NCBI GenBank assembly: GCA_045658005.1
Contig: JAZOUD010000143.1
Coordinates: forward strand, 10,299 to 74,298
Length of the DNA: 64,000 nucleotides
Direction of reading: 5' to 3'
Origin: UBA2862 sp045658005
Lineage (GTDB): Bacteria > Bacillota > Clostridia > Christensenellales > Aristaeellaceae
In this document: positions 45,261 to 56,021 of the stretch, in pieces
Position numbering within the stretch: position 1 is the first letter of the stretch
How the letters are laid out: every line of letters starts with the position of its first letter
Program-made: the position numbers and the translations under genes
Notes under the pieces: model-generated
The model's input: the letters and a program-made list of their open reading frames with translations, nothing else
Told to the model about the DNA's origin: nothing
The model's database searches: none

Positions 45261-45425
45261 CTATAGTAACAATTTACCATAGAAATTCTTGTGCGTCAGC
45301 CTGTGTTTCAGCTTAAAGTCGCAGTAATCCCCATCCTCAAAGCAGGGGTGCTTTCGGTAGAGCGAGGCGCCGAGCAGACCGAAATTCACATAATCCAGGT
45401 TGCAGAGGTAGGGCATGTATTCTTA
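45261..45425 (-). pseudogene. Remnant of an L-2-amino-thiazoline-4-carboxylate hydrolase family gene
   Basis: About 50 sense codons on the minus strand end at a TAG (45261-45263). They read MPYLCNLDY, then GASLYRKHPCFEDGDYCDFKLK. The pattern matches the C-terminus of the intact ATC hydrolase at 60632 (MCRLDYTMNEAGG to GGPYCDCGYK). A stop lies just upstream in frame, so only the tail remains. Confidence 0.6.
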
Positions 45426-45655
45426 TTTCCTCCATCGTCACGCAATAGCGTCTCAAAATATCGCCCTAAAATCACCTCTCCACACGCACTAAATGCCGGT
45501 GGCAGAAGAGAGCCTCGCTTCGCCGATGGCGGCTCCTGGAAGTAACGACATGGACATAGAGCCGGACGATATCGAGGTTTCGGACACAGTAACGCTGCTG
45601 CGGGAGATCGAGTAGCTTTGCATAGTAACGACATAAAAGACTATCATGACCGGGG
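45426..45655. other. No recognised gene before the AddB-like gene
   Basis: About 230 bp. A short plus-strand frame ending at a TAG near 45615 encodes MDIEPDDIEVSDTV and a few more residues. It looks like the tail of a lost gene but was not recognised. No promoter for the AddAB-like genes was convincing. Confidence 0.3.
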
Positions 45656-48352
45656 ATGAATAGGATGAACAGCTTTTTAAGTGAACTGTGCGCATGGCTG
45701 GATCGTGACAGGCTCGGTAAAAAGGTACTGCTGTGCAGGAGCGTGGAGACAGGCAACCAGTTGCTACGAATGGCCGCTGCCCACGGTACGCCCGCCGTGA
45801 ACGCGCAAGCTGCGTCTGTCCAGGGATACATGATCCAGATGGCAGAGCCTGTGTTGATGGCCAGGCAGCTTCAGCGCATCGATCATATTACAGCATCCAT
45901 TGCGCTGCAGAAGATCATGGGCACCGTCGGCGACGCCTTTACCACGCTGGGCAAAGTGGAGCTGACCACCGCTGAATCTGTTCTTCCGCAGTTGAATGAA
46001 TTGGAGCGCAACCAGGTGACGCCCGATCAGCTCGAAGCCGTAGGTGAGCCGCTGCTGGCAAGCGTGTGGCGGGAGTACATGGGCTGGATGCAGGACAATA
46101 GCTATGCCTCGGATTTACAGACATTGGAGGCTGCCGGGGTGCCGGAACATGTCTCTCATGCTATGCTTTCCAATCTCCAGCTTTCCCAGGTCGAGCAGCA
46201 GTTCATTCGTAAGATTCCCAGTGAACGTCTAACGATCATCCATATGCTAACGCCGAAGGGTGATCCGGTACCACGCGATGCTCTCAACCAGTCGCCGGAA
46301 CCGTGTGCGCATGATGCGCCGATACCGCGCTGCGTCGATTGTCAGGATATCGGCACGGAGGTTCGCTGGGCCCTCCAGCATCTCGTCGAAGACAACATTC
46401 CCGCCGAGGACGCTGTAATCGTGTGTCCGGACGACGCCTATGGACTGCGTGTCGAGGAGGAGGGCAAGCTGATCGGAATAACCGTGGATTCTGCCTTCGG
46501 CATGCCCGCGACCATGACAAAGACGGCGTTGCTCATTCGCTGTATCCTCGATTGGGCCGGGAAAAACTATGACGTCGAGGCCTTGAGGCCGGCCTTGATA
46601 TCCGGTGCAATGGCGCTCTATAATGACAGCCGTGAACGCGTCATGCTCGGCCAGGAGATGCTGCGCATATTCCGCAGACGAAACGTCGGCTGGGGCGCGG
46701 AACGCTGGGCACAGCTGGCCAAATCTGAAAAGGATCGATACGCCCTTGTTGGCAGGCTGATGGATGCCTGGGTGCAGTTTTTTGAGGCGGAAGACAGGCC
46801 GGTCAGGGAAATCGCTCAGCAGCTGACCGATCTGCTGAACTGATGCATGCTGCGCGGCATTGAGAACGATTTCTACCTGAATATCGTCGATGAAGTCAGC
46901 AGGATATATGGCGGCACCATGGATGCCTATCAATATCTGAGCATTGTGGAAGTCATCGCGTCTACACACAAAATCGCTTCTCAGACCACTGAGACGCCGG
47001 GGCATGTGTACTGCTGCCGTTACGAGGACGCCCTGTATGTCAACCGCTCACACTTCATCATGCTCGGCATGAGTTGGGATGCTTTTAACAAGCTGAGCCG
47101 GGAATTTCCGCTGCTTCACGACGTGGAAAAACAAGTTCTCTCACCATCCCTTCGACTGGTCGCGGACGGTGCGCTGGAGCGGCGTTACGCGGTGCGTGAG
47201 CTGCTGGCAAACCGGGAGGATGCTTGCGTCGTATTCAGCCGCGCCCGTATGGATCATGTGGGCGGTGAGGACATCATGGCTGCTTCGATCTACGACGACG
47301 CGGCAAAGCGGTATCCGGAGGCAGAGGTGTCCCAGATCAATATCCTGGATCGAGCGCCTTTGACAGAACTGGACGTCCACATCAGAAGCGGCTTTGATAT
47401 TGTTGAGGATAAGCTCGTCATGGATGATGGCCAGGAGGAGAAGTGGAAGCAGGCGTTCGATGAACGTATCTGGTCGGCAACATTGCTTGAAACGGCCTAT
47501 GACTGCCCTCGAAAGTTTACGCTGTCGGAGCAGATGGGCGTTACCGAAGAACAGCCCCAGCCGCTCGAGCAATACGCTCAATCCTGGCTTGACGTAGCCG
47601 ACCGGGGCAGCATCATCCATGAGGTGCTGGAGCAGTATTTCAGTCAGACCGCGCCGAGGGTGAGCACGGCAGATGAATCGCTGCTGAGAAAGCTCGTACA
47701 GGACAGTGTGGCGAAATATAAAGCGAAAATCCCTATCCCATCCAATCTGAAAGGTATCGACGCAGAGGTGGACAGCATCATCGACGTGGTGATTGAAGAG
47801 GCGAACGCCCACGCGAACGACTCCAATCGCAGGACCATAGGCACGGAGATATCATTCGGAAATGAGGAGCCTCTGGATCTGACGTTTGGCCCGTACACGA
47901 TTCACATGAAAGGGCGAATTGACCGTGTGGATCAGGTAGAGGATGGCTATGAAATCATCGACTACAAGTCAGGCAGGCCGAGAAGATTCCGAAGGGACTT
48001 CGATATCAAGCTGCAATATTATCTGTATACACTGGCATGGGAGAAGCTGCATCCGGATCAGCCGATTCGCCGGGCGACGTATGATCTGGTTGACGGCATA
48101 GGCGGCGTTGAAAAGAAGACGGTTGAAATGACGGATGCCGTTCGGGAGGACATGAACCAGAAGGTCACCGAGCTTCTGGATTTGCTGGCCGATCCGGTAT
48201 CCGCCGTCATCACCCGGCAGGAGATGTGGGGAGACGATTTCACATGCCCCGATTATTGCCCATTCAACGATATTTGTAACAAGATAAGGTTTCCAAAGCA
48301 GGATGAACCCGGTGAGTATGACAGCGCCCCTGAAGAGACCGATTTTGAATAA
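45656..48352 (+). pseudogene. AddB/RexB-like PD-(D/E)XK nuclease split by an in-frame TGA
   Basis: Two ORFs lie in the same frame, separated only by TGA at 46841-46843, giving 899 codons in total. The N-terminal half (395 residues) resembles the degenerate helicase part of AddB-like proteins. The C-terminal half holds a RecB-type nuclease: GSIIHEVLEQYF, GRIDRVDQVEDGYEIIDYKSG, and Fe-S cysteines DCPRKF plus CPDYCPFNDIC as in AddB. The next ORF could restart at ATG 46847, three bases after the stop, but no ribosome site is visible there. It precedes the AddA-like gene by 6 bp, so the two form an AddAB-type helicase-nuclease. The stop may be a mutation, an error, or a true split. Confidence 0.75.
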
Positions 48353-48364
48353 GGAGCAGTGCAC

Positions 48365-51300
48365 ATGTCTACGCTTTTGGAACAGGATCGCATCAATCGT
48401 GAGAGACTGAGCACGAGCGATTTCAATAAGAACTTCCTGGTATCCGCCGGGGCAGGGGCCGGAAAAACCTACCTGACCGTAGAAAGAGCATTCAACATGC
48501 TCTGCGACAGGCAACTCGGCCTTCATCCGCAGGACATCGTGCTGATCACATTTACCCGGAAAGCGGCCACAGAAATGAAGACCAGGCTGAATCGGTGGAT
48601 CAGAGGCGCACTGGCGAAGGCTGAGACCGATGAGAACCGCTTGTTCCTCCAGGGGTTGCTGGACAGCCTGCCTGAGATGCAGATCAGTACGATACACTCC
48701 TTCTGCCAGAGGGTGCTCAACGACTATCCGCTGGAGTCCGGTGTCGGTTTTGCCCCGGTATTTGATTCAGAGGAAGGCGGACCGGACAGCCGGAGCGAGA
48801 TGTTTTTCAACGAAGCCTGGAACACCGGGATGTGTCCAGACTCGGTGAACGCTGGCATACGCCGGGATATGATGCTGGGCGCGTTCAAAATGCTCGACAG
48901 TAAAAGCAACGTACAGCCCCAGTATATAGATACACGGACTGAGGCCGGAATGGCGTTTGCCGACGAAACCCTGGACATGTGCAAAAAGCTGATTGCACTG
49001 TTCTCGGGTGCGGTGGAAAGCGTCGATCCATCGCAATTCCACTATACGCTTGAAAACGCCATCCGAAGTGGCGATGACCCGACGACGGATGTCATCCTGG
49101 CCGCAGCACGCACGATTACCCGGAATGGCAAAGACGCCCGCAACTTGATGGGCAAGAGCAGCAGTAAGACGGCAGTAAAAGCTGTAGCGGATTTGAGCGC
49201 GTTCCTCTCCGGCGGTGACGCGGATGCTGCGCTTGAAGCCATTGAGCAGATGTTCGCGTCCGCAAAGGGCGCGAAGAAGATCAACCGCCATGATTATATG
49301 CTGGAGCGCGTTCATATGCTGCCCGCCGAGTACCGGATATGCGCGGAGGCAGTTGAGGGACTGCCGGCTGATGAAGCGCTTGAAAAACTGTCCCAGGACA
49401 TCGACCTTTTGCTCCACGGCATTGTCATGCGGGAGGCCCTTCAGCTGCGTCAGGCTTATGCTGACTTCCGAAAACAGAATCATATCGTGACCCTGGACGA
49501 CATGCTCACGCGGACGGCCAGGCTGGTGCGCGAGCATCCCTCTGTTCGGGAGAAGCTTCATAAGCAGTACAAGGTTTTCTTTGTGGATGAGTTTCAGGAC
49601 ACGGACCCGATTCAAACGGATATCATCTTTGGCATCGCTGCAGATCGATATGATCCCGATTGGCATAAGTGCGTACCGCATCCTGGCAGCCTGTTCCTGG
49701 TCGGCGATGCCAAGCAGGGCATCTATCGTTTCCGTGGCGCGGACATCTCCATGTGGCAGGAAGCCGAAACTGTGATGCGGGAAACCGGAGGCGAGGTCGT
49801 TCCCCTTTACATGAATTACAGAAGCACGAGCGAGATCTGCGACGCCGTCACGAGTGTATTCGGCGATCTCGGCCCGCTACGCATGCAGAGTGACGCCTAT
49901 CAGGCGGAGTACCGCGAGATGGTGGCGCATCGCGGCCATGGCCCGGAGGCCGTATTCCACCATGAACTGACGTGTGAAAGTGAAGGTGAGGGGCATAGAC
50001 TGGCGGCCCAGCAAATTGCCCAGTATATCCAGGATCGTGTTCAGAGCGGTCAGAACAGGTATGAGGACTTCCTGCTGCTGAGCTTCTATCGGGAAAAGCA
50101 CATGGCCTATGCGGACGAGTTTCGGAAGAGAAAGATCCCCGTCAAGTTCGACGGTAAGCTGCCCATGGACGATTATCAGCCTATCTACCGGCTCAATCTG
50201 CGGGTTCAGGCAGTGTGTCACCCCCTGGACGAGACGATCTCCTTCCGGGTGCTCTGTGAATGCGGGAATGTCCTGCCGGAGGAGTGGGATCTGTTCCGCA
50301 TGTGCGTTAAGGAACTGCCGGAGGAGACACTGCTGACGCGCTACAGAGATACGCGCAGCCTGATGGCGCATGTGGATGAACTGACGAAGCTCCTGCCGGA
50401 TACGGAGATGAACCGGCGTATCCTGAAGGCACTGGCGATGCTCAACCGGGACCGCCTGCTGAGCCAGCAGAGGACGCCCTGCGCATTCCTGGAGGAATTG
50501 GTCGAAAAGAGCGATGGCCTCTTTGTCGATCCTTATGACGCGGAGGAATTCCAGAATCAGTATGCCGCGCTGCTGTGGGTGATCGACTCGATCCGCGCAG
50601 AGAATCCCCAGCAGTTTGTCGACATGGCCGACATCCTGTCCGTATATGCGGAAAGCGAAATGGATCGTATGCCGTCGATACGCGCCGACAGCAACTTCGT
50701 GCGGTTGATGAACCTCCACAAGGCAAAGGGCCTTCAGGGGAAAATTGTGATCTACCTGCCGGGAAAGCCATCGACTATGGGCCCGGATTCCAACGTACAG
50801 CGGGATGAAAACATCTCCCGTGGATGGTTTGTCCTCAAAGAAAAGGACAATGCGAGATCGGTTCAATACGCGCCGCCGGAATGGGAAGAACATAAAAAAG
50901 AGGAGACCGAGTACCTCAAGGCAGAGAAGGTTCGCTTGAAATATGTCGCGCTTACCCGAGCAGAGGATGAAGCGCATGTATTCACCCTTCGTATCGAGAC
51001 AGACGGTGGCAAGGCAAAGACGCATAAGATATGGAGCGGCTTTGATGCGACCGGCGCTGAGGCGGATCCCATCGACGTGGAAGAAGTTGAAGAACAGGCC
51101 GCACCCTCTGATGAATTGGAAAGAAACGCTCGGGCCGAACAGCGCAGCCTTGAGTGCAGGCTTCCGATGATAACACAGGCAGCCGTTAAGCGTGTCACGC
51201 CCAGCGAAGTGGATGCCACAAGGCTTAAGCAGGAGCCTGTGAAGGTCGAAGAACAGGTTGGGCAGGGGCATATTGCAGCGACCCAGACAAGGCCCGGAGG

Positions 51301-51901
51301 AACTTCTTGGGGCACTGCTGTCCACCGGGCGGCAGAGCTGATCGTCTCCGGCGGGCATTTCACGGCAGAAGCCCTCGAAGCTGCCGCAACGCAGGCTGTG
51401 ATGGAAGCTTTTGAAAGCGAACTCCTGAGTGAACGGGATCGTGCGGCACTGCTGCTCCCGAAGGATGCGAAGACCCTTGAGCAGATCCGGAAGCACCTGG
51501 CTGGTGAAATCATCGACAGCCTGAGCTTTATGCTGGATGAGCATTCCAACTTCAGGAAGATGCTGAATGGCGCGGTGTGCTACCCGGAGATGCCGTTCGT
51601 CGTCTCAGTAGGGGCAGAAGAGAAGACACTCTTTGAAAAGCTGGCGCCGATGACCAAAGTCGGCGGTGAACGCAGAATCGACATTTCGGGCAAGATCGAC
51701 CTCGCGCTCCGTTATCCCGACGGCACATGGCGCATTGTCGATTACAAGACGGACCGAATGCTTCCGTGCGATCATGGCGATGTTCAGGCATTCCGATGCA
51801 GGCTGGACCGGGAGTACGGGAATCAGCTTTCGACCTATCAGGCGGTGCTGGAAAACCTGACCGGAGAAAAGGTCATCGAAGCAAAGCTGCTGGCGATATG
51901 A
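48365..51901 (+). CDS. AddA/RecB-like UvrD-family helicase-nuclease
   Basis: The start is ATG 48365, eight bases after AAGGAG; an in-frame GTG at 48359 is too close. The roughly 1178-residue protein has superfamily 1 motifs in order: SAGAGAGKTYL, ITFTRKAATEMK, STIHSFCQRVL, FFVDEFQDTDPIQ, LVGDAKQGIYRFRGAD, MNYRST, NLHKAKGLQ and YVALTRAEDEAH. A C-terminal RecB-type nuclease follows: GTAVHRAAELI, GKIDLALRYPD and IVDYKTD. It would unwind and resect double-strand breaks with the AddB-like partner. Codon use is more mixed than in the left half of the window, suggesting separate origin. Its stop overlaps the next ATG in an ATGA. Confidence 0.92.
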   Translation: MSTLLEQDRINRERLSTSDFNKNFLVSAGAGAGKTYLTVERAFNMLCDRQLGLHPQDIVLITFTRKAATEMKTRLNRWIRGALAKAETDENRLFLQGLLDSLPEMQISTIHSFCQRVLNDYPLESGVGFAPVFDSEEGGPDSRSEMFFNEAWNTGMCPDSVNAGIRRDMMLGAFKMLDSKSNVQPQYIDTRTEAGMAFADETLDMCKKLIALFSGAVESVDPSQFHYTLENAIRSGDDPTTDVILAAARTITRNGKDARNLMGKSSSKTAVKAVADLSAFLSGGDADAALEAIEQMFASAKGAKKINRHDYMLERVHMLPAEYRICAEAVEGLPADEALEKLSQDIDLLLHGIVMREALQLRQAYADFRKQNHIVTLDDMLTRTARLVREHPSVREKLHKQYKVFFVDEFQDTDPIQTDIIFGIAADRYDPDWHKCVPHPGSLFLVGDAKQGIYRFRGADISMWQEAETVMRETGGEVVPLYMNYRSTSEICDAVTSVFGDLGPLRMQSDAYQAEYREMVAHRGHGPEAVFHHELTCESEGEGHRLAAQQIAQYIQDRVQSGQNRYEDFLLLSFYREKHMAYADEFRKRKIPVKFDGKLPMDDYQPIYRLNLRVQAVCHPLDETISFRVLCECGNVLPEEWDLFRMCVKELPEETLLTRYRDTRSLMAHVDELTKLLPDTEMNRRILKALAMLNRDRLLSQQRTPCAFLEELVEKSDGLFVDPYDAEEFQNQYAALLWVIDSIRAENPQQFVDMADILSVYAESEMDRMPSIRADSNFVRLMNLHKAKGLQGKIVIYLPGKPSTMGPDSNVQRDENISRGWFVLKEKDNARSVQYAPPEWEEHKKEETEYLKAEKVRLKYVALTRAEDEAHVFTLRIETDGGKAKTHKIWSGFDATGAEADPIDVEEVEEQAAPSDELERNARAEQRSLECRLPMITQAAVKRVTPSEVDATRLKQEPVKVEEQVGQGHIAATQTRPGGTSWGTAVHRAAELIVSGGHFTAEALEAAATQAVMEAFESELLSERDRAALLLPKDAKTLEQIRKHLAGEIIDSLSFMLDEHSNFRKMLNGAVCYPEMPFVVSVGAEEKTLFEKLAPMTKVGGERRIDISGKIDLALRYPDGTWRIVDYKTDRMLPCDHGDVQAFRCRLDREYGNQLSTYQAVLENLTGEKVIEAKLLAI

Positions 51902-52968
51902 TTGTGCTGAAGAAGAATAATACCATGCCGGAGAGGTGTGAAGCGTATCGAAAGGTCGTTCCATTTGATCGGATAAAGGCGCTGACAGCGGACACACTGG
52001 TGTTTGTGACGCCCATCTATTACTACGAGATGAGCGGTCAGATGAAGACCCTGCTGGACAGGCTCAACCCGCTGTACCCGTCGGACTATAAGTTCCGCAA
52101 TGTGTACATGATGTCCGTCGCGGCGGAAAATGACATCCATGTACCGGACAGGGCGGTCAACAGACATGAGGCCGGCGTGCGCTATGCCGAACGCCTCGCC
52201 GCCTACGGATATGCCGCCTTTGTCTTCGATTTCTGCGGCGGCAGCGCGGGCGGCACGCAGAACCGAAGCGACGGAAGCAATTCGGAGATGTCAGTTCTGA
52301 CGGAGGCCTCGGACCTGTCGGCGGTGCTCGACGCCGCGAAGGCGTGGCCGTTTGTGGACAGCGATAAGATCTTCCTCCTCGGTGGCAGCCAGGGCGGCCT
52401 GGTCACCATTATCACGGGCTGCGAGCGCCAGGACGAGCTCGCGGGCATGATGCTGATGTATCCCGCGCTCTCCGCCAAAGCAGACAGCCAGGCCAACAGC
52501 TATGCCTCGCCCGAGGATGTGCCGCTGTTCGGCGGCTGGATGCACGTGGGCAGGAACTACAACACCGACCTGTGGCAGGTGGATTTTGACCAACTGCTTG
52601 CGTCCTGCCGTGGAAAGCTGCTCCTCCTCCATGGAGACCGGGACAGCACAGTCGATGTCTCCTGGTCCGAGAAAGCCGTTGAAATCATACCGGACTGCGA
52701 ATTCCACGTCATTTCCGGCGGTGGACATGAGTTCTACGGCCAGCCCTTTGAGGACGCGATGGGGTATAATCGATGGACAGCTCAACGATGCGGATTAACG
52801 AGAACAGGAACGAAAGACACTGTTGGAGGTGCAATCCATGGCGCTTATTCAGATGGAATTCAAGTCCGAGACACTGAAGCGAACGGTACCCGTGAATGTC
52901 ATTCTTCCGATCGAAAAGTTCAAGGGGCCCTATCCGACCCTGTACCTGTTGCACGGACTAACCGATAA
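51898..52968 (+). pseudogene. Chimeric ORF: flavin-oxidoreductase fragment joined to alpha/beta hydrolase fragment
   Basis: One open frame of 356 residues starts at the ATGA overlap with the AddA-like gene. The first 27 residues are of unknown origin. Then ADTLVFVTPIYYYEMSGQMK and SVAAEND match the middle of an NAD(P)H-dependent FMN reductase that lacks its N-terminus. From about 52160 the sequence becomes an alpha/beta hydrolase: YGYAAFVFDFCGGSAGG, LLGGSQGG (nucleophile Ser), LLHGDRDSTVD and GGGHEFYG. The cap and early strands are missing. The last 60 residues run out of frame over the next gene. Two unrelated folds joined mid-domain indicate deletion or misassembly, not a designed fusion. 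Confidence 0.7.
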
Positions 52969-53290
52969 CTGCAACGGCTGGCTCAGCTACAGCAGAATCC
53001 GCCTTTGGGCAGAGGACAGCGGGCTCGCGGTCGTTATGCCGTCCGGGGAAAACTCGTTCTATATAATCCCCCGCTGGATCGTCATCAGCAACTTCCAGGA
53101 GTTCCGCATTCACGACATGAACAATCCCCATCCGCATCTCGATCAGCCAGTTCCACGGCATCGAGATCAACGACCTCGCCGTCATGGCCGCCTATGGCAT
53201 TAAAAAGGGCGATCCGGCCTTTGCCAGCGAAAGCGCCTGCGTCGCGCTGCTGATGAAGCTGTATCAGGCATTGACGGGCGTCAGGAACGG
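52838..53290 (+). pseudogene. Esterase fragment joined to DNA methyltransferase fragments
   Basis: ATG 52838 with TTGGAGGTG begins a tributyrin-esterase-like protein (FKSETLKRTVPVNVILP, LYLLHGLTDNCNGW, AVVMPSGENSFY). At about 53065 it switches to segments like class I restriction-type DNA methyltransferases: RWIVISNFQEFRIHDMNNP, then in the next frame SISQFHGIEINDLAV. A further piece (GIKKGDPAFAS to LMKLYQALTG) was not recognised. No part is complete. The enolase terminator follows. Confidence 0.55.
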
Positions 53291-53302
53291 CCGTGATCCA
53301 CA

Positions 53303-53343
53303 TGAAAAGGGCTGTAAGAGTCTCGAACCTGTTACAGCCCTTT
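53303..53343 (-). terminator. Terminator of the enolase gene
   Basis: A 12-bp stem (53306-53317 with 53332-53343) with a TTTT tail on the minus strand lies 17 bp after the enolase stop codon. Confidence 0.85.
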
Positions 53344-53359
53344 GTCTCGTGTTTGACCG

Positions 53360-54661
53360 TCAGAGCTTCACGTTAAAGGCGTCGAAGCCGGGATACACGG
53401 CGTTTGCGCCGAGGTTCTCCTCGATGCGAAGCAGCTGGTTGTACTTCGCCACGCGCTCGGAGCGGCTGGGCGCGCCGGTCTTGATCTGCCGGGTGTTCAG
53501 CGCCACGGCCAGGTCGGCGATGGTGGTGTCCTCGGTCTCGCCGGAGCGGTGGGAGGTCACGGCGGTGTAACCGGCCTTGTGGGCCATCTTGATGGCCTCT
53601 AGGGTCTCGGACACAGAGCCGATCTGGTTCAGCTTGATGAGGATGCTGTTGCCGCAGCCCAGCTGGATGCCCTTGACCAGGCGCTCGGTGTTGGTGACGA
53701 ACAGGTCGTCGCCAACCAGCTGTACCTTGTGGCCCAGCTTCGCGGTCATGCGCTGCCAGCCCTCCCAGTCCTCCTCGTCCAGGCCGTCCTCGATGGAGAT
53801 GATGGGATACTTGTCCACCAGGCTCTCCCAGTGGGCAATCAGCTCGTCGGAGGTGAAGTCCCTGCCGGACTTGGGCTGATGGTAGAAGCCCTTGCCCTTC
53901 TCGCTCTTCCACTCGGAGGAGGCGGCATCCATTGCCAGTACGAAATCCTTGCCGGGATCGTAGCCGGCGGTGCGAATGGCCTTGAGGATCAGCTCGATGG
54001 CGTCTTCGTCGCCGCCCAGGCTGTTGGGCGCGAAGCCGCCCTCGTCGCCCACGGCGGTGACGTCCTTCATGTCCTTGATAAGCTTCTTGAGGGTCTGGAA
54101 CACCTCGGCGCACCAGCGCAGGCCCTCCTTGAAGGTGGGCGCTCCGGCGGGCATGATCATGAACTCCTGGGTGTCCACAGAGCTGTCGGCATGCGCGCCG
54201 CCGTTCAGTATGTTCATCATCGGCACCGGCAGGTTGTTGCCCTGCACGCCGCCCAGGAACTGGTGAAGCGTCACGCCCAGGCCCTCGGAAGCCGCTTTTG
54301 CTGCCGCGATGGACACGGCCAGTATGGCGTTCGCGCCCAGGTTGCTCTTGCCCTTGGTGCCGTCGGCCTTCAGCATCGCGCCGTCCACGGCGTAGGTGTC
54401 CCGTGCGTCGATGCCCTGCAGCACATCGTTGATGACGGTGTTGACGTTGTTCACGGCCTTCTGCACGCCCTTGCCGCCGAAGCGGGCCTTGTCGCCGTCG
54501 CGCAGCTCCAGCGCCTCAAATTCCCCGGTGGAAGCGCCGGAGGGGGCCGCCCCGCGTCCGACGATGCCGCTGGCCAGCGTGACTTCCGTTTCAACGGTGG
54601 GATTGCCGCGGGAATCGACGATCTCACGTCCAATGACCTTGGTGATGGCAAAACTGTTCAT
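53360..54661 (-). CDS. eno: Enolase (phosphopyruvate hydratase)
   Basis: The start is ATG 54661 behind AGAGAGGATG, giving 433 residues, the normal enolase length. Diagnostic motifs are REIVDSRGNPTVE, GAAPSGASTGEFEALELRDGD (capping loop 1), GDEGGFAP, IEDGLDEEDWEGW, GDDLFVTN, the catalytic lysine in ILIKLNQIGS, and SHRSGETEDT. It converts 2-phosphoglycerate to phosphoenolpyruvate with Mg2+ in glycolysis. It is intact although flanked by broken genes, as expected for an essential enzyme, and has its own terminator. Confidence 0.98.
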   Translation of the reverse strand: MNSFAITKVIGREIVDSRGNPTVETEVTLASGIVGRGAAPSGASTGEFEALELRDGDKARFGGKGVQKAVNNVNTVINDVLQGIDARDTYAVDGAMLKADGTKGKSNLGANAILAVSIAAAKAASEGLGVTLHQFLGGVQGNNLPVPMMNILNGGAHADSSVDTQEFMIMPAGAPTFKEGLRWCAEVFQTLKKLIKDMKDVTAVGDEGGFAPNSLGGDEDAIELILKAIRTAGYDPGKDFVLAMDAASSEWKSEKGKGFYHQPKSGRDFTSDELIAHWESLVDKYPIISIEDGLDEEDWEGWQRMTAKLGHKVQLVGDDLFVTNTERLVKGIQLGCGNSILIKLNQIGSVSETLEAIKMAHKAGYTAVTSHRSGETEDTTIADLAVALNTRQIKTGAPSRSERVAKYNQLLRIEENLGANAVYPGFDAFNVKL

Positions 54662-54920
54662 ATACAAGACACATCCTCTCTGTGACATAATAAATCTTTT
54701 TCTGCCGAAGGCACCCGTGTTCCGCGAAAAACACGGATGGACATTCCCGGATGAGAATGCCCTATGGAGGTGGAAGTAGTATGCAATCTTCCAACAGAAT
54801 TATACCACAGCATAATTAGTTATATCATACTAATTCTATGTTAAATATCACGTTTCTTTCTTAGATCATCACTGTGTCCTTCGTCATCATTGCCGTCTGC
54901 CTGGCCAGCGAGCGCATGAT
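54662..54920. other. Intergenic region upstream of enolase
   Basis: About 260 bp, partly AT-rich. On the minus strand a TATAAT at about 54800-54805 may be the -10 of the enolase promoter, but no good -35 was found at 17 bp. Near 54860-54920 short coding-like residues (VSFVIIAVCLASERM on the plus strand) look like gene debris. Nothing else is recognised. Confidence 0.4.
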
Positions 54921-56021
54921 CTACCAAGGCCCCTGACCCTGCCCAGCGATACTCGATTTAGCCCATCGACCACATAGGATGATAACACTTTTCGTCGCGA
55001 TGTCCCGACTTTCAGGCGCAATCTCCGCTCCAGTGATGTCCATCTGTGGCGCGTCCAGTATCTCCTGGGCCCGGTCCACGCTCATGTCCACCACGCGCAG
55101 AAGCGCCGAGAAATTGCCCGCGGTCTCGAGGCTCGCGTAGACGATGAACGACGATATGACCATCAGTATGGCCGCCAGCGCGTCCATTTTCCCCGCCACG
55201 AACAGCGCGCAGGACACCGCCGTCATGGCCACGCCGGTCAGCTTGGCGATAAAGGTCTGGGCCGTCATGCGGGGGATCAGCGTCATCTCCATGTCGGTGT
55301 TGACCTTCACGTTCTGGGCGATGGCGGCGTTCAGCTCGCCGGACTTCTGCCCGGTGAGGTGATACGCCTTGACCTCGGCCATGCCCTGGAGATATTCCAG
55401 CACCTTCTCCACCAGCTTCTCGTCGGCGGCGATCTTCCTGCCCGCCAGCTTTCCAGCAGCGGTTTGCAGCTTGCCGTTCATCAGCAGGAAAACGCCGAAG
55501 CCGACGAGCAACACCAGCGCCACGCGCCAGTCGAATATGGCCAGCATGGCGATGATCAGCAGCGTGGTCAGCAGCCCCTGGGCCACCATCATCACCACGC
55601 GGGTGGCCACGTTCTCCAGGTTCTCCATCACGTTGGTGGTCACGGAGGTGATCTGCCCCAGGGTGTTTTCATTGAACCAGCCCATGGGCAGGCAGCGCAT
55701 GTGCTCGGCGATCTCGATGCGCTTTATGGCGCAGGTGTCGTAGCCCGCATCGGTTTGAAGCATTGTGGCCTTCGCCTTCGCCAGCCCGGAGCCGAGGATG
55801 CTCAGCAGCATGATGCCCAGGCTCAGCAAGATGTCGTTCGTGGTGACGCCCCCGTTGCCGCCCAGCTCCACCGGCAGCAGCGCCCGCATCATCACGGCGA
55901 TGGCAGGTATTTTAAGCGCTTCGAACAGCGCGATCAGCACGCCCAGCCAGATGGAGGTCACGAACTTTTTGCGGTTGGTTTCGCCGCAGAAATCGAAGAA
56001 GCGCCTTATGACCTTAACCAT
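54921..56021 (-). pseudogene. ABC half-transporter (YbtPQ/IrtAB-like) lacking its ATPase domain
   Basis: The 366-residue ORF contains a complete exporter-type six-helix membrane domain (FFDFCGETNRKKFVTS to DMSVDRAQEILDAP). It ends in about 25 unrelated residues after PESRDI. No Walker A, signature or Walker B is present, although intact relatives have about 580 residues. Its start overlaps the end of the upstream half-transporter by 8 bp, so the pair once formed a heterodimer. The ATPase part has been deleted and the product should not work alone. Confidence 0.8.

Noticed and set aside
45186..45262. A complete tRNA-Arg gene
   Set aside because: No D-arm or 5' anticodon stem can be drawn; only the 3' part is tRNA-like.
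46841..46843. Genome-wide TGA recoding to explain the split AddB-like gene
   Set aside because: Many intact genes here end normally at TGA, including sbcD, sbcC and eno.
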